DNA of 64,000 nucleotides from Arthrobacter sp. YN (GTDB lineage: Bacteria > Actinomycetota > Actinomycetes > Actinomycetales > Micrococcaceae). Below the pieces are notes generated by a model that had not been told where the DNA came from, searched no databases, and saw only the letters and a program-made list of their open reading frames with translations. The stretch spans positions 930,001 through 994,000 of the forward strand of contig NZ_CP022436.1 of NCBI RefSeq assembly GCF_002224285.1, given 5' to 3'. How positions within the stretch are numbered: position 1 is the first letter of the stretch; the number at the start of each line of letters is the position of its first letter. This document shows, one piece after another, positions 36,145-45,631 of the stretch. Both the position numbers and the translations under genes were made by a program.

Positions 36145-37296
36145 CTATTGCTGGATGAGGCTCGTGGCCATGGACTCGACCGCCAACAGGGGAGCCACGT
36201 TGGTGGTGGTGATTCGGACACGGGCTTTGTTGATGGCGTCCATCCGGGCCAGGGTGGTTTCCGGGGTTGAACTGCCGGCGTAGTCTTCCAGTTCGCTCTT
36301 GAGCTCAACGTTGACCAGTTCCACAGCGTTCCCCAACTGGATGATCAGCACGTCCCTGTAGAAGGACAGCAGATCTGTCAGTGTACGGTCCAGGGAGTCG
36401 GTGATGGACCGCTTGGCCCGCCTTTTCTGGTCGTCCTCAAGCTGTTTGACCTGGCTGCGCATGGAGGGCGGCAGCGTGCCGGACTCGGGGGCGCCGAGGC
36501 TTGCCAACAGGGCGATTTTCTCCGCCGCATCGCGCTCGTCATTGGAGCTGTTGGCTTCTTCAGTGGCGATTTTCACCAGCTTCTCGGCCATCATCACCGC
36601 GGCTGTGACGCCCCGAAGGCCAAGGGGGATCCGTACGGTATCCAGGCGGCGTTGCCTGGCATCGGCATCGCGTGCCAGCCGCCGGGCAATACCGATATGG
36701 CTTTGCGCAGCGCGTGCGGCGCGGTCAGCGAGTTGGCGTTCGACGCCGTCGCGCCTCACCAGGAGATCGGCGACGTCGGATGCCGGCGGAAGCCGAAGGC
36801 TCACCGGACGGCACCGGGAACGGATGGTGACCAGGACGTCGGCGGGGGAGGGGGCACACAACATCCAGATGGTGCGGGGCGTGGGTTCCTCGATCGCCTT
36901 CAACAGCACGTTGGTGGTCCGCTCGGCCATGCGGTCTGCGTCCTCCACCACGATGATCCGCCACCGGCCAGTCGCCGGCCTGTCGCCCGCTTTGGACACC
37001 AGTGCACGGGCCTCGTCGATGGTGATGGTGACTTTCTCGGTCCGCACGAAGGTCACATCAGAGTGGGTCTCGCCGAGAATCGTGTGGCAGGCCGCGCATT
37101 CACCGCAACCGCGAAGGGCAACGTCGTCCTGCTCGCAGTTCAGCGCTGCCGCGAAGGCCTTGGCCGCATTGGAGCGGCCGGATCCCGGCGGCCCGGTGAA
37201 CAGCCACGCATGGGTGAGGCCGGTTTCACCCTGCGCCGCCTGCTTCAATTGCGCTACAACGGGCGCCTGCCCTTGGAGGTCGTCCCAGACACTCAC
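36145..37296 (-). CDS. holB: DNA polymerase III subunit delta'
   Basis: Clamp-loader subunit of the replicative polymerase, 383 aa. The AAA+ domain starts VWDDLQGQAPVVAQLKQA. Walker A is GPPGSGRS, with arginine in place of the usual lysine, consistent with a subunit that does not hydrolyse ATP itself. A zinc module is formed by C54 and C64-x2-C67-x2-C70. A Walker B-like VVEDADRM and an SRC motif (IRSRC, arginine finger for the neighbouring subunit) follow. It overlaps tmk by 4 bp, the widely conserved tmk-holB pair. The lipoprotein peptidase gene begins 8 nt downstream. Confidence 0.94.
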   Translation of the reverse strand: MSVWDDLQGQAPVVAQLKQAAQGETGLTHAWLFTGPPGSGRSNAAKAFAAALNCEQDDVALRGCGECAACHTILGETHSDVTFVRTEKVTITIDEARALVSKAGDRPATGRWRIIVVEDADRMAERTTNVLLKAIEEPTPRTIWMLCAPSPADVLVTIRSRCRPVSLRLPPASDVADLLVRRDGVERQLADRAARAAQSHIGIARRLARDADARQRRLDTVRIPLGLRGVTAAVMMAEKLVKIATEEANSSNDERDAAEKIALLASLGAPESGTLPPSMRSQVKQLEDDQKRRAKRSITDSLDRTLTDLLSFYRDVLIIQLGNAVELVNVELKSELEDYAGSSTPETTLARMDAINKARVRITTTNVAPLLAVESMATSLIQQ

Positions 37297-37952
37297 GGAC
37301 GGTCGCCCGGAATGCGGTCACGCAGCAAAGATTCCACGCGTTCAAGGATCTGAGCGGCGAGGGTCTCAATGTCGGAATTGGCCGGCAGGACCAGGTAGCT
37401 CGACGGTGTGGCCTCGGCGAGTTCCAGGAAAGCATGGCGGATGGCGGCGTGGAACGCATCAGGCTCGGACTCCAGCCTGTCCTCCGTGGCGTCCCCGGCA
37501 GTCCGCCGCCGGCGGCCATCTGAGGGGTCGACGTCGAGCAGTACGGTCAGGTCCGGGCGCAGGCCGTCGGTGGCCCATTGGTTGAGCGTCAAGACGCCCT
37601 CGGCACCCAAGCCGCGTCCGGCACCCTGATAGGCCACCGACGAGTCGATGTAGCGGTCAGTGATGACCACCGTTCCCTCAGCCAAGGCAGGGCGGATCAC
37701 CTGGCTCGCATGGGCGGCGCGGGCTGCAGCAAACATGAGCGCTTCCGTGCGGGCATCGATGGTGCCGTGCCCATGGTCCAAGACCAGGGAACGCAATTTC
37801 TCGCCAATGGGGGTGCCGCCGGGTTCCCGTGTGCGCAGCACGGAAAGTCCCCGCGACTGGAGGGCGTCAGAGAGCCGGGCGGCCTGCGTGGACTTGCCCG
37901 CTCCGTCCCCGCCTTCGAAGGCGATAAAAAGACCTGGGCTCTGAATACTCAC
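37293..37952 (-). CDS. tmk: Thymidylate kinase
   Basis: Phosphorylates dTMP to dTDP with ATP in the dTTP pathway. The 219-aa chain has P-loop GGDGAGKST (14-22), the DR(E/Y) region TREPGGTPIGE, the nucleobase segment ITDRYIDSSVAYQG and a lid with RRRRTAG. Length fits the family. The stop overlaps the holB start (ATGA), so the two are translationally coupled. It is divergent from the Cys/Met-metabolism gene across 82 bp. Confidence 0.96.
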   Translation of the reverse strand: MSIQSPGLFIAFEGGDGAGKSTQAARLSDALQSRGLSVLRTREPGGTPIGEKLRSLVLDHGHGTIDARTEALMFAAARAAHASQVIRPALAEGTVVITDRYIDSSVAYQGAGRGLGAEGVLTLNQWATDGLRPDLTVLLDVDPSDGRRRRTAGDATEDRLESEPDAFHAAIRHAFLELAEATPSSYLVLPANSDIETLAAQILERVESLLRDRIPGDRP

Positions 37953-38034
37953 GCGTCTAGCCTACCGAGCTTCACTGACATCAAGACGCGTAACGCCTTT
38001 CATCCACAGCCTTGCCCGCGACTACGCTGAAACC

Positions 38035-39219
38035 ATGAGCCTTTCCGATCAGCATGCCGCCGATTTGTCTCCGGAAACCGTTGTAGTTGCTGCCGGCCGC
38101 CCCGAACGGGCCCACGATGAGCCGGTGAATCCGCCCATCGTCCTGTCCTCCACATACTTCGGCACAGGTTCCTTAGGCGACGGGGACCGCGGCTACGGAC
38201 GGTACGCCAACCCCACGTGGGACCCGTTCGAAGACGCACTCGCCAAGTTGGAAGGCGCCACCCTCCCGGGCCTGCTGTACGCCTCCGGTCTCGCAGCCGT
38301 CAGTTCCGCACTCTCCCTGGTACCTGCCGGCGGCGTCGTTGTCATGCCGTCCCACAGCTACGCGGGGTCCCTGGTGATGGCCACGGAGTTGGCAGAAAAG
38401 GGTTTCCTGGAGCTGCGCACCGTAGACATCACGGACACGGACGCCGTGAAGGCCCTCATCAGCCCGGACAACGGCAAGAAGGCCGATCTCCTCTGGCTGG
38501 AGAGCCCCACCAACCCCATGCTCGGCATCGCCGACATCCGTGCACTGACCGATGCCGCGCACGCAGTGGGCGCAATCGTGGTCACGGACAACACTTTCTC
38601 CACGCCGCTGGTGCAGCAGCCACTCAGCCTGGGGTCCGACGTCGTACTTCACTCGGTGACCAAATACCTGGCCGGGCATTCGGACGTCGTCCTTGGCGCC
38701 CTGGTGACCTCCAACCCGGAGTTGCGTGCCACCCTGCTGCACCACCGCATCATCCACGGTGGAATCGCAGGCCCGTTCGAAGCATGGCTGGCGTTGCGCG
38801 GCCTGCGCACGCTGGCGCTGCGGATTGAGCGCTCGCAGGCGTCCGCGGCAATTCTCGCCGAACGCCTCAGCAGCCACCCCCGGGTGGAAACCATCCGCTA
38901 CCCGGGCCTCCCCACCGATCCCGGACACGAGCGCGCCAAGGTACAGATGAAGGGCTTCGGCTCCATCCTGTGCATCCAGATCGCCGGAGACGAACACCGC
39001 AACGGTGCCGACGCAGCCGATGAGCTGGTCCGCGCGCTGCAGCTCTGGCTGCCCGCAACGTCGCTGGGCGGGGTCGAGTCACTGATCGAACGCCGACGCC
39101 GGCACACAGCCGAGCCGCTCAGCGTTCCGGAGAACCTGGTCCGCTTGAGCGTCGGAATCGAAAACGTGGAAGACCTCTGGTCCGACCTTGAGCAAGCGCT
39201 GAAGTCGCTGGACGGCTAG
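38035..39219 (+). CDS. metB: Cystathionine gamma-synthase (PLP-dependent Cys/Met metabolism enzyme)
   Basis: PLP enzyme of 394 aa expected to join an activated homoserine ester with cysteine to form cystathionine in methionine biosynthesis. The substrate-contact tyrosine loop is RYANPTWDPFEDALAKLEGA, the phosphate site is YASGLAAVSSAL, and the Schiff-base lysine is K210 in SVTKYLAGHSD, followed by the SLGGVESL active-site loop near residue 345. The close relatives cystathionine gamma-lyase and O-acetylhomoserine sulfhydrylase cannot be ruled out from sequence. A small DUF2516 gene follows 10 nt downstream. Confidence 0.85.
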   Translation: MSLSDQHAADLSPETVVVAAGRPERAHDEPVNPPIVLSSTYFGTGSLGDGDRGYGRYANPTWDPFEDALAKLEGATLPGLLYASGLAAVSSALSLVPAGGVVVMPSHSYAGSLVMATELAEKGFLELRTVDITDTDAVKALISPDNGKKADLLWLESPTNPMLGIADIRALTDAAHAVGAIVVTDNTFSTPLVQQPLSLGSDVVLHSVTKYLAGHSDVVLGALVTSNPELRATLLHHRIIHGGIAGPFEAWLALRGLRTLALRIERSQASAAILAERLSSHPRVETIRYPGLPTDPGHERAKVQMKGFGSILCIQIAGDEHRNGADAADELVRALQLWLPATSLGGVESLIERRRRHTAEPLSVPENLVRLSVGIENVEDLWSDLEQALKSLDG

Positions 39220-39229
39220 GCTAAAGGGC

Positions 39230-39571
39230 GTGGACGGAAAATTCTTGATCGCGATTGTCACCAATGCGGTGTACTTCATCCTTGGCTTGGTAGCCCTTGC
39301 CTTGGAAGTGTGGGCCTTCGCTGACTGCCTGCGCCACCGCCCGACGCTCTTCGTGGCCGCTTCCAAGCGGACCAAGACGTTCTGGACTGCGCTCACCGGC
39401 ATTGCTTTCGCCATCGGCGCACTGACGGTCTTCACCGGCGGAAGCGGCTTGGGCCTCTTCGGCATCGCTGCAGTCACCGCGGCCTGCGTGTACCTGGCCG
39501 ATGTCCGTCCCGCCCTGCGCGAGGCCGGCAGCGGCGGCAACCGCAACGTCGGACCCTACGGTCCCTGGTAA
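39230..39571 (+). CDS. DUF2516-family membrane protein
   Basis: A 113-aa actinobacterial protein with three predicted membrane helices: AVYFILGLVALALEVWAF, WTALTGIAFAIGALTVF and FGIAAVTAACVYLADV. The family signature ADCLRHRP follows helix 1. GTG start, 10 nt after metB. It has no known function; the short spacing suggests co-transcription. Confidence 0.85.
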   Translation: MDGKFLIAIVTNAVYFILGLVALALEVWAFADCLRHRPTLFVAASKRTKTFWTALTGIAFAIGALTVFTGGSGLGLFGIAAVTAACVYLADVRPALREAGSGGNRNVGPYGPW

Positions 39572-39574
39572 GCG

Positions 39575-40405
39575 CTACCGGGGCGCCACCGCGTCCCACG
39601 CCACTGTCACTTCACCGAGGCGCCACCGCGCCGGTCCGTCCTGAAGCGGCCATCCGGCGTCGCGCAGTGAACGGCACATGCCTGTCCACCTCTGCCGGTT
39701 TCCGAACGACGCCAGAGGTGCCGCCTCCAGCCAGGCCTTGTCCATCGCCTGCAGGAATGCGTGAATCGGTTCGCCGGGAACGTTCCGGTGAATCAGGGCT
39801 TTTGGCAGCCGCTCAGCGATCTCCGACGGCAGCTCGAAACTGCCGAACCGTACCGAGAAACTGAGGCTCAACGGGCGCTCGGAATCCAAGGCCACCCACG
39901 TCACCCGGCGGCCGATCTCATCACACGTGCCGTCAATGAACAGGCCACCCGGCGCCAGCCGCGACTGCACCAGCTTCCAAATCCCGGCAACGTCGGCTTC
40001 CTCGTACTGGCGCAGCACATTGAAGGCGCGGACCAGCACCGGATTTCCGGGCACGGGAACCTCGAAGCCCCCAACGTGGAAGCTCAGGCCGGGCCGCTCC
40101 AGTGCTTTGGCGGTCCTGACACGCTCCGGTTCAATCTCGATCCCACAGACGCGTACATCCGGCCGTACGGACTGCAGGCGTTCAAAAAGCTCGACGGCGG
40201 TGGTCGGCGAAGCGCCATACCCCAGGTCCACCACCAGGGGCTCGACGGCGGCGCGCAGCCTCCACGCCTGAGGCCCGGCAAGCCAACGGTCCAGGCGGCG
40301 CATGCGGTTGGGATTCGTGGTGCCGCGGGTGATGTTGCCGATCGGTTTGCCTGGCAGGTTGCCGCCCCGACTGCGGGGAGAGCCCACCCGTTCCGCTTTT
40401 TGCAC
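39575..40405 (-). CDS. Class I SAM-dependent methyltransferase
   Basis: A 276-aa protein with a Rossmann-type AdoMet fold. Motif I reads [19 protein letters not shown], the acidic loop [12 protein letters not shown] binds the cosubstrate ribose, and [17 protein letters not shown] follows. The C-terminal half ([49 protein letters not shown]) is characteristic of an actinobacterial group with unknown acceptor. The start at GTG 40405 is tentative, chosen for the GGGGG tract just upstream; other GTGs lie close by. It is divergent from gpmA. Confidence 0.8.
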   Translation of the reverse strand: MQKAERVGSPRSRGGNLPGKPIGNITRGTTNPNRMRRLDRWLAGPQAWRLRAAVEPLVVDLGYGASPTTAVELFERLQSVRPDVRVCGIEIEPERVRTAKALERPGLSFHVGGFEVPVPGNPVLVRAFNVLRQYEEADVAGIWKLVQSRLAPGGLFIDGTCDEIGRRVTWVALDSERPLSLSFSVRFGSFELPSEIAERLPKALIHRNVPGEPIHAFLQAMDKAWLEAAPLASFGNRQRWTGMCRSLRDAGWPLQDGPARWRLGEVTVAWDAVAPR

Positions 40406-40478
40406 CACGGCCCCCACTTTATCTCGCGCGGACGTAATGCCGGGCAGGCAATGGAGCCGCTCGGCTAGGATGAAAACC

Positions 40479-41225
40479 ATGACTTACAAGCTGATTCTGC
40501 TGCGCCATGGCCACAGCGACTGGAACGCCAAGAACCTGTTCACCGGTTGGGTGGACGTAGACCTGAACGATCAAGGCCGCGAAGAAGCAGTCCGCGGTGG
40601 AGAGCTCCTGGTGGAGAACGACATCCTGCCGGACGTCCTCTACACCTCGCTCCTGAAGCGTGCCATCAACACCGCCAACATGGCACTGGATAAGGCCAAC
40701 CGCGGCTGGATCCCGGTCAAGCGCGACTGGCGCCTGAACGAACGCCACTACGGCGCGTTGCAGGGCAAGGACAAGGCCCAGACCCTTGCCGAGTTCGGTG
40801 AAGAGCAGTTCATGGAATGGCGCCGCAGCTATGACACCCCGCCGCCGCCCCTGTCCGACGACAGCGAATTCTCCCAGGCACACGATGTCCGCTACAAGGA
40901 TCTTGGTGACGCACTGCCGCGCACCGAGTGCCTCAAGGACGTCCTGGTACGTCTGCTCCCTTACTGGGAGTCGGACATCAAGGAAGACCTCAAAGCCGGC
41001 AAGACCGTCCTGGTCACCGCGCACGGCAACTCCCTGCGTGCCCTTGTGAAGCACCTGGACGGCATCAGCGACGACGCCATCGCCGGGCTGAACATCCCCA
41101 CGGGCATCCCGCTGGTCTATGAACTGGACGAGGACTTCCAGCCCATCAACCCCGGCGGAACCTACCTGGATCCCGACGCCGCAGCCCAGGCCATCCTCGC
41201 GGTAGCCAACCAGGGCAAAAAATAA
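40479..41225 (+). CDS. gpmA: 2,3-bisphosphoglycerate-dependent phosphoglycerate mutase
   Basis: Glycolytic/gluconeogenic enzyme interconverting 3- and 2-phosphoglycerate, 248 aa. The phosphohistidine lies in [18 protein letters not shown] (H10), and the second catalytic set is RHYGALQG and [19 protein letters not shown] sits 8 nt before ATG 40479; ATG 40470 is an alternative. The gene is followed by a strong terminator shared with the convergent phoU gene. Confidence 0.96.
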   Translation: MTYKLILLRHGHSDWNAKNLFTGWVDVDLNDQGREEAVRGGELLVENDILPDVLYTSLLKRAINTANMALDKANRGWIPVKRDWRLNERHYGALQGKDKAQTLAEFGEEQFMEWRRSYDTPPPPLSDDSEFSQAHDVRYKDLGDALPRTECLKDVLVRLLPYWESDIKEDLKAGKTVLVTAHGNSLRALVKHLDGISDDAIAGLNIPTGIPLVYELDEDFQPINPGGTYLDPDAAAQAILAVANQGKK

Positions 41226-41240
41226 CGCTTGAGCACTACA

Positions 41241-41279
41241 CGACGGCGGCCGGTCACCTGAGGTGACCGGCCGCCGTCG
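41241..41279. terminator. Bidirectional terminator between gpmA and phoU
   Basis: A 39-bp perfect palindrome about a central G, arms CGACGGCGGCCGGTCACCT and complement, followed by TTGTTT rightward. It lies between two convergent stops. Confidence 0.93.
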
Positions 41280-41302
41280 TTGTTTCTGCGGTATAAAAAG
41301 GG

Positions 41303-41956
41303 CTAGAAGCCTTCAGGCTGCCATTCGCCCGTCACCAGGTAGGTGACCTTGCGGGCTACGGAGACGCCGTGATCAGCGAAGCGCTCGAAGTAGCGGCTGG
41401 CCAAGGCGACGTCCACGGTGGTGGATGCGCTCTCGCTCCACTCAGGGGCGGCGATGGCCTTGAAGACGCTGAGGTGGAGGTCGTCCACGGCGATGTTGAT
41501 CTTGAGGATGTCGCGGGCTACCTCGAGGTCGCGGGTCTCAAGGAGCTCGATGACCTTGGAGGTGATTTCGATGTCGTGCTGCGCCATGGCCTTGAAGGTC
41601 TGGGTCAGCGAAGCGGGGATCACAGTGGCCGGGTAGCGCAGGCGCGCCAGCTGGGCTACGTGTCGGGCGAGGTCACCCATGCGTTCCAGCGACGCACTCA
41701 TGCGCAGCGAACCCACGATCATGCGGAGGTCGCTGGCCACGGGACCCTGCAAGGCAAGGATGTCGATGGCGCGCTCGTCGAGGCTGTTCTGCAGGAAGTC
41801 GATCCGTGCATCCGCCGCGATGACGTCCTGGGCAAGATCCACGTCGGCGCCTTCGAAGGACGTTGTGGCCTTCGTGATAGCTTCGTGAACCAGCTTGGAG
41901 ATCTCGATGAGGTCGTCACCTACCTGGGTGAGCTCCTCCTGAAAAACCTTGCGCAC
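41303..41956 (-). CDS. phoU: Phosphate-signalling protein PhoU
   Basis: A 217-aa all-helical cytosolic protein with two PhoU repeats; it links phosphate uptake status to the SenX3-RegX3 two-component system. Repeat signatures with the metal-binding ExxxD pattern are seen in LIEISKLVHEAITKAT, SASLERMGDLARHVAQLARL and YFERFADHGVSVARKVTYLVTGEW. The GTG start (VRKVFQEEL) at 41956 is the family start; upstream in-frame sequence is non-coding. It is divergent from senX3 over 190 bp, a location conserved in actinobacteria. Confidence 0.94.
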   Translation of the reverse strand: MRKVFQEELTQVGDDLIEISKLVHEAITKATTSFEGADVDLAQDVIAADARIDFLQNSLDERAIDILALQGPVASDLRMIVGSLRMSASLERMGDLARHVAQLARLRYPATVIPASLTQTFKAMAQHDIEITSKVIELLETRDLEVARDILKINIAVDDLHLSVFKAIAAPEWSESASTTVDVALASRYFERFADHGVSVARKVTYLVTGEWQPEGF

Positions 41957-42146
41957 TAAGGCGTCCTTTCTTTGGAAATCCGGTTCCCTTGATGCGGGCC
42001 GGACTTCAAAACCATTGGCAGTCCAACCAGTAACTGTGTCAGGAGCCAGTGAACTGTTCGGCACCTTTAGATGAACGTTAGTTGAACCGTCCGCGTTTGG
42101 CGCCGGATCAATGCTTGTCCGTCTTTCCACAGCATAAGCTGGAGCC

Positions 42147-43481
42147 GTGGATCCATTGCTCATAGGTGTCGTCGCCGGCCTCGTTGGCCTGTCGTTGGGC
42201 GTCTTTGGCATGCTCGCGTTCAGGATCAGTGAGCGGCAGCGGAGCATTGTGGACCTGGACGTTACTGAGCCCCGCCTTCCTGACGGAGCTGCGGAAGTGC
42301 TGGCCGTCGTCGGGCGTGCGTTTGTTGTGGTGGACGTGATCGACGGCGTGGTGCGCGCGAGTCCCGCTGCGTATGCCTACGGCCTGGTCCGCGGTCACAC
42401 AGTGGTGCACAAGCAGCTCCTGGACATGACTGCCAAAGTCCGCCGCGACGGTGTGATCCTGGAGAAGCAGTACGAGCTTCCCCGTGGTCCTTTGGGCAAG
42501 GGAACCATCGTGGTGCAGGTGCGGGCCGCCATGCTGGGCCAGGAATACATCGTGCTCCTCGCGGACGACCGCACGGAAATCACCCGCACCGAAGAGATCC
42601 GCAACGACTTCGTGGCCAACGTGTCCCACGAGCTCAAGACTCCCGTCGGCGCCATCTCCCTCCTGGCTGAAGCTCTGGAAGCCTCGCCGGATGACGAGGA
42701 AGCCGTACGCCGCTTCGCCAAGCGCATGCACAAGGAATCCGGCCGGCTCGCAGCCCTGGTGCAGGACATCATTGAACTTTCCCGCCTGCAGGGTGCCAAC
42801 GTCGCCCAGCAAGGGCACGCGGTGGACATCAACACCGTGATCACCGAGGCAGTGGACCGCTCGCAGCTGCCGGCGGAGAGCAAGAACATCCAGATTGTGG
42901 TGGGCGGCCATTCAGACTCACTGGTCTTCGGCGACCGCGACCTGCTGGTGACTGCGCTGCGCAACCTGATCGACAACGCCATCCGCTACTCACCCGAAAA
43001 CACCCGGGTGGGAGTGGGCATCCGAACCCGGGAAGGCGTCGTCGCCATCTCCGTGACGGACCAGGGCGAGGGCCTGACACCCGAGGACCAGGAACGCGTT
43101 TTTGAACGCTTCTACCGCGTTGACGCCGCACGATCGCGGCACACAGGCGGCACCGGGCTTGGCCTGAGCATCGTCAAGCATGTGGTCTCCAACCATGGCG
43201 GCGAGGTGACCGTCTGGTCCCAGCCCGGCCAGGGGTCCACGTTCACCATCCGCCTGCCGGAGATGGAAGGCCAGGAGGACGACGGCGCCCTGCCGGCTCC
43301 CGCTGCCACAGCGGACGCGTCCGGGGAACGCAAGGTGCCTGCTGCCGCCGTCGAACCCCACCGGGCGGTTAACAAAGCCAACAATACGATTCAACAAACC
43401 CCTATCGCGGGTCAACAGCCCCATATCGCGGGTCAACAAGGGGGCGCCAGCGGCGCCCAAGAGCAAGGAGCCAGCGCTTGA
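42147..43481 (+). CDS. senX3: Sensor histidine kinase SenX3
   Basis: Membrane-bound phosphate-responsive kinase, 444 aa. One or two N-terminal helices (LLIGVVAGLVGLSLGVFGMLAF) precede a PAS-like sensor (about 50-145), the dimerisation domain with phospho-acceptor H161 in NVSHELKTP, and the ATPase domain with N-box LIDNAIRYS, G1 DQGEGL and G2 GGTGLGLSIVKHV. The C-terminal 70 residues are a low-complexity tail encoded partly by a 21-bp tandem repeat (43391-43440). The GTG start has GGAG upstream. It overlaps regX3 by 4 bp, and phoU is divergent. Confidence 0.94.
   Translation: MDPLLIGVVAGLVGLSLGVFGMLAFRISERQRSIVDLDVTEPRLPDGAAEVLAVVGRAFVVVDVIDGVVRASPAAYAYGLVRGHTVVHKQLLDMTAKVRRDGVILEKQYELPRGPLGKGTIVVQVRAAMLGQEYIVLLADDRTEITRTEEIRNDFVANVSHELKTPVGAISLLAEALEASPDDEEAVRRFAKRMHKESGRLAALVQDIIELSRLQGANVAQQGHAVDINTVITEAVDRSQLPAESKNIQIVVGGHSDSLVFGDRDLLVTALRNLIDNAIRYSPENTRVGVGIRTREGVVAISVTDQGEGLTPEDQERVFERFYRVDAARSRHTGGTGLGLSIVKHVVSNHGGEVTVWSQPGQGSTFTIRLPEMEGQEDDGALPAPAATADASGERKVPAAAVEPHRAVNKANNTIQQTPIAGQQPHIAGQQGGASGAQEQGASA
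43391..43440. repeat. 21-bp tandem repeat inside the senX3 3' end
   Basis: TCAACAAACCCCTATCGCGGG is followed by TCAACAGCCCCATATCGCGGG and a partial third unit TCAACAAG. The 21-bp period keeps the frame and encodes QQTPIAG/QQPHIAG/QQ in the kinase tail. Confidence 0.85.
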
Positions 43482-44158
43482 GCCGGATTTTGATTGTGGA
43501 GGACGAAGAGTCCTTCAGCGACCCTCTGTCCTATCTCCTGGGCAAAGAGGGCTTTGACGTCGAGGTAGTGGACAACGGCAGCGATGCCTTGGTGGAGTTC
43601 GACCGGAACGGTGCAGACCTGGTCCTCCTGGACCTGCAACTGCCAGGAACTCCGGGAACGGAGGTGTGCCGTCAGTTGCGCCAGCGTTCCAGTGTGCCCG
43701 TCATCATGCTCACGGCCAAGGACTCGGAGATCGACAAGGTGGTTGGCCTGGAACTCGGCGCCGACGACTACGTCACCAAGCCCTACTCCTCCCGTGAGCT
43801 GGTGGCCCGCGTCCGTGCAGTCCTGCGCCGACAGGGCGAGCCGGAGGAGCTCATCACGTCCACTGTGCAGGCTGGTCCTGTCCGCATGGACATTGAGCGG
43901 CACGTGGTCAGCGTCAACGGCGAACAAGTATCACTGCCGTTGAAGGAGTTCGAACTGTTGGAGATGCTGCTCCGCAACTCGGGCCGCGTGCTGACGCGCG
44001 GCCAGTTGATAGATCGTGTGTGGGGTTCGGATTACGTTGGAGACACCAAGACTCTGGACGTTCACGTGAAACGCCTCCGCAGCAAGATCGAGCCCGATCC
44101 CTCTGCACCCCGCTATCTGGTGACGGTGCGTGGACTCGGTTACAAGTTCGAGCCGTAA
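43478..44158 (+). CDS. regX3: Response regulator RegX3
   Basis: OmpR/PhoB-type regulator, 226 aa, activating phosphate-starvation genes. The receiver domain has acidic pocket E8-D9, phospho-acceptor D52 and conserved K101; the winged-helix effector domain runs from about 130 (VRMDIERHVVSVNGEQVSLPLKEFELLEML) to YLVTVRGLGYKFEP. TTG at 43478 overlaps the senX3 stop (TTGA). A strong terminator follows at 44190. Confidence 0.96.
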   Translation: MSRILIVEDEESFSDPLSYLLGKEGFDVEVVDNGSDALVEFDRNGADLVLLDLQLPGTPGTEVCRQLRQRSSVPVIMLTAKDSEIDKVVGLELGADDYVTKPYSSRELVARVRAVLRRQGEPEELITSTVQAGPVRMDIERHVVSVNGEQVSLPLKEFELLEMLLRNSGRVLTRGQLIDRVWGSDYVGDTKTLDVHVKRLRSKIEPDPSAPRYLVTVRGLGYKFEP

Positions 44159-44189
44159 AGATTTCGCTGCAATAGCTGCGGTAATGACA

Positions 44190-44225
44190 AAAGGAAGGGT
44201 CCCGCCTCGGCGGGACCCTTCCTTT
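44190..44225 (+). terminator. Terminator after senX3-regX3
   Basis: A 17-bp perfect stem (AAAGGAAGGGTCCCGCC and complement) with a TC loop and flanking A/T runs, between regX3 and a convergent lipoprotein gene; probably works both ways. Confidence 0.93.
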
Positions 44226-44252
44226 GTTGTACGGCTTGCAGCGTGCTGCCTG

Positions 44253-44804
44253 CTAGTGGCCGGCTGCTGCGGATTCGGTGGACGTCGAGGTCGACGTCGG
44301 CGTTGCCGTGGGAGTCGGCGTGGTGGGCAGGTACTTGGTGTACTCAGCCAGCGTGCCATCGACCACCGGAACGTTGATCGTGGCGGAGTCCGACCCGCTG
44401 CGGATGGTGACCGGAGTCAGTCCACCGGGGATCACGCCTGCGGTGCTCAGAATGGCGGCGTCCGTGGTGTCGTTCAACAACGTTTCCGAATTGGCCTTGA
44501 CCGGGATCTCCGTCTGGGCGCCGTTCGCGCCGCTGACGGTGAGCGTCGCATCAGTGCTGGACTGGTTGAAGACGGCGCCGATCACGCGGCCGGGCTCGTT
44601 CTCACCGGAGGCAACAATCAGGATGTTGCGCAACTGCAACTGACCGAGATCAGCTTTGATCCCGTCCGATGCCGAGTACTGGTGGGTAGTCTGCTGGGCG
44701 TTGACGAATCCGCAGCCGGTGACGGACAGAAGACCGACGCCGATTGCAGCCGCCGCAATTGCCAGCTTGCCGCGCTGGACAGGGTTCATCGCAGTATTGC
44801 GCAC
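44253..44804 (-). CDS. Predicted lipoprotein
   Basis: A 183-aa exported protein. The N-terminus gives a basic start, hydrophobic LAIAAAAIGVGLLSV and lipobox VTGC, so C31 should be lipidated. The mature region is beta-rich, and the last 30 residues are a Thr/Pro/Ser-rich spacer (TTPTPTATPTSTSTST). No catalytic motif is visible. AGGAG is upstream of GTG 44804; ATG 44789 is an alternative. Neighbouring phosphate-sensing genes are convergent, so a functional link is not implied. Confidence 0.8.
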   Translation of the reverse strand: MRNTAMNPVQRGKLAIAAAAIGVGLLSVTGCGFVNAQQTTHQYSASDGIKADLGQLQLRNILIVASGENEPGRVIGAVFNQSSTDATLTVSGANGAQTEIPVKANSETLLNDTTDAAILSTAGVIPGGLTPVTIRSGSDSATINVPVVDGTLAEYTKYLPTTPTPTATPTSTSTSTESAAAGH

Positions 44805-45082
44805 GACACCTACTCCTCAAGAGTCATTGGAACACTTTTCAGCCATAGCCTATCGGCAAACCCGCCAAAATAAGGATTCGGGAGGCCATTATGGCGACGG
44901 CGGCGGAGGAGATCTTGGTCGCACGTTGCTTGCTCAAAGCATCTTTACCGGATTACGTCAAGACCTTGGAGGAAGTCGTTTAAGGCCTTTTTCCCTGTAT
45001 TGGCGCGGTAGAACGGCCTGCTGGGTGCCAGTCGTATGCCTTAAACGTGATAGACTAATCTGCGGGAAAGGGGAAAGTCCAC

Positions 45083-45565
45083 ATGGTTTTTGAGGTCGGC
45101 GAGACAGTAGTTTACCCTCACCACGGTGCAGCAAAAATTGAGGAAATCAAGATGCGCACCATCAAGGGCGAAGAGAAGATGTATCTCAAGCTCAAGGTGG
45201 CCCAGGGTGATCTGACCATTGAAGTTCCAGCAGAGAACGTTGACCTTGTTGGGGTCCGGGACGTAGTGGGCAAAGAAGGCTTGGAGCACGTTTTTGACGT
45301 TCTCCGCGCCGAGTTCACTGAAGAGCCTACCAACTGGTCACGTCGTTACAAGGCGAACCTGGAGAAGCTTGCTTCAGGCGATGTCATCAAGGTGGCGGAG
45401 GTCGTTCGCGATCTTTGGCGTCGTGATCACGATCGCGGCCTTTCCGCAGGCGAGAAGCGGATGCTGGCCAAGGCGCGGCAGATTCTGATTTCAGAACTGG
45501 CCCTGGCTGAGAAGACAGACGAAGAGAAGGCTGCAAGCGTTCTTGACGAGGTCTTGGCTTCCTAA
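45083..45565 (+). CDS. carD: CarD-family transcription regulator
   Basis: RNA-polymerase-binding protein of 160 aa that stabilises the open promoter complex and is essential in mycobacteria. The N-terminal RNAP-interacting Tudor-like domain reads [22 protein letters not shown].. and the C-terminal helical DNA-contacting domain includes [18 protein letters not shown] and [34 protein letters not shown] precedes ATG. It heads the conserved carD-ispD-ispF-cysS-rlmB order, with an intrinsic terminator right after the stop. Confidence 0.96.
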   Translation: MVFEVGETVVYPHHGAAKIEEIKMRTIKGEEKMYLKLKVAQGDLTIEVPAENVDLVGVRDVVGKEGLEHVFDVLRAEFTEEPTNWSRRYKANLEKLASGDVIKVAEVVRDLWRRDHDRGLSAGEKRMLAKARQILISELALAEKTDEEKAASVLDEVLAS

Positions 45566-45574
45566 GAATTGAGC

Positions 45575-45608
45575 CCCGGTGGTGCGAAAGCGCCGCCGGG
45601 TTTCTTTT
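45575..45608 (+). terminator. Terminator after carD
   Basis: CCCGGTGGTGC/GCGCCGCCGGG stem with a GAAA tetraloop, followed by TTTCTTTTT, 9 nt after the carD stop. Confidence 0.9.
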
Positions 45609-45631
45609 TGCCACAAAGTACTCTGGTGACC

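Noticed and set aside
37951..37989. ACGCGTC/GACGCGT inverted repeat between tmk and metB as a riboswitch or operator
   Set aside because: Only 7-bp arms with a 25-nt spacer in GC-rich DNA; no SAM-riboswitch features were seen.
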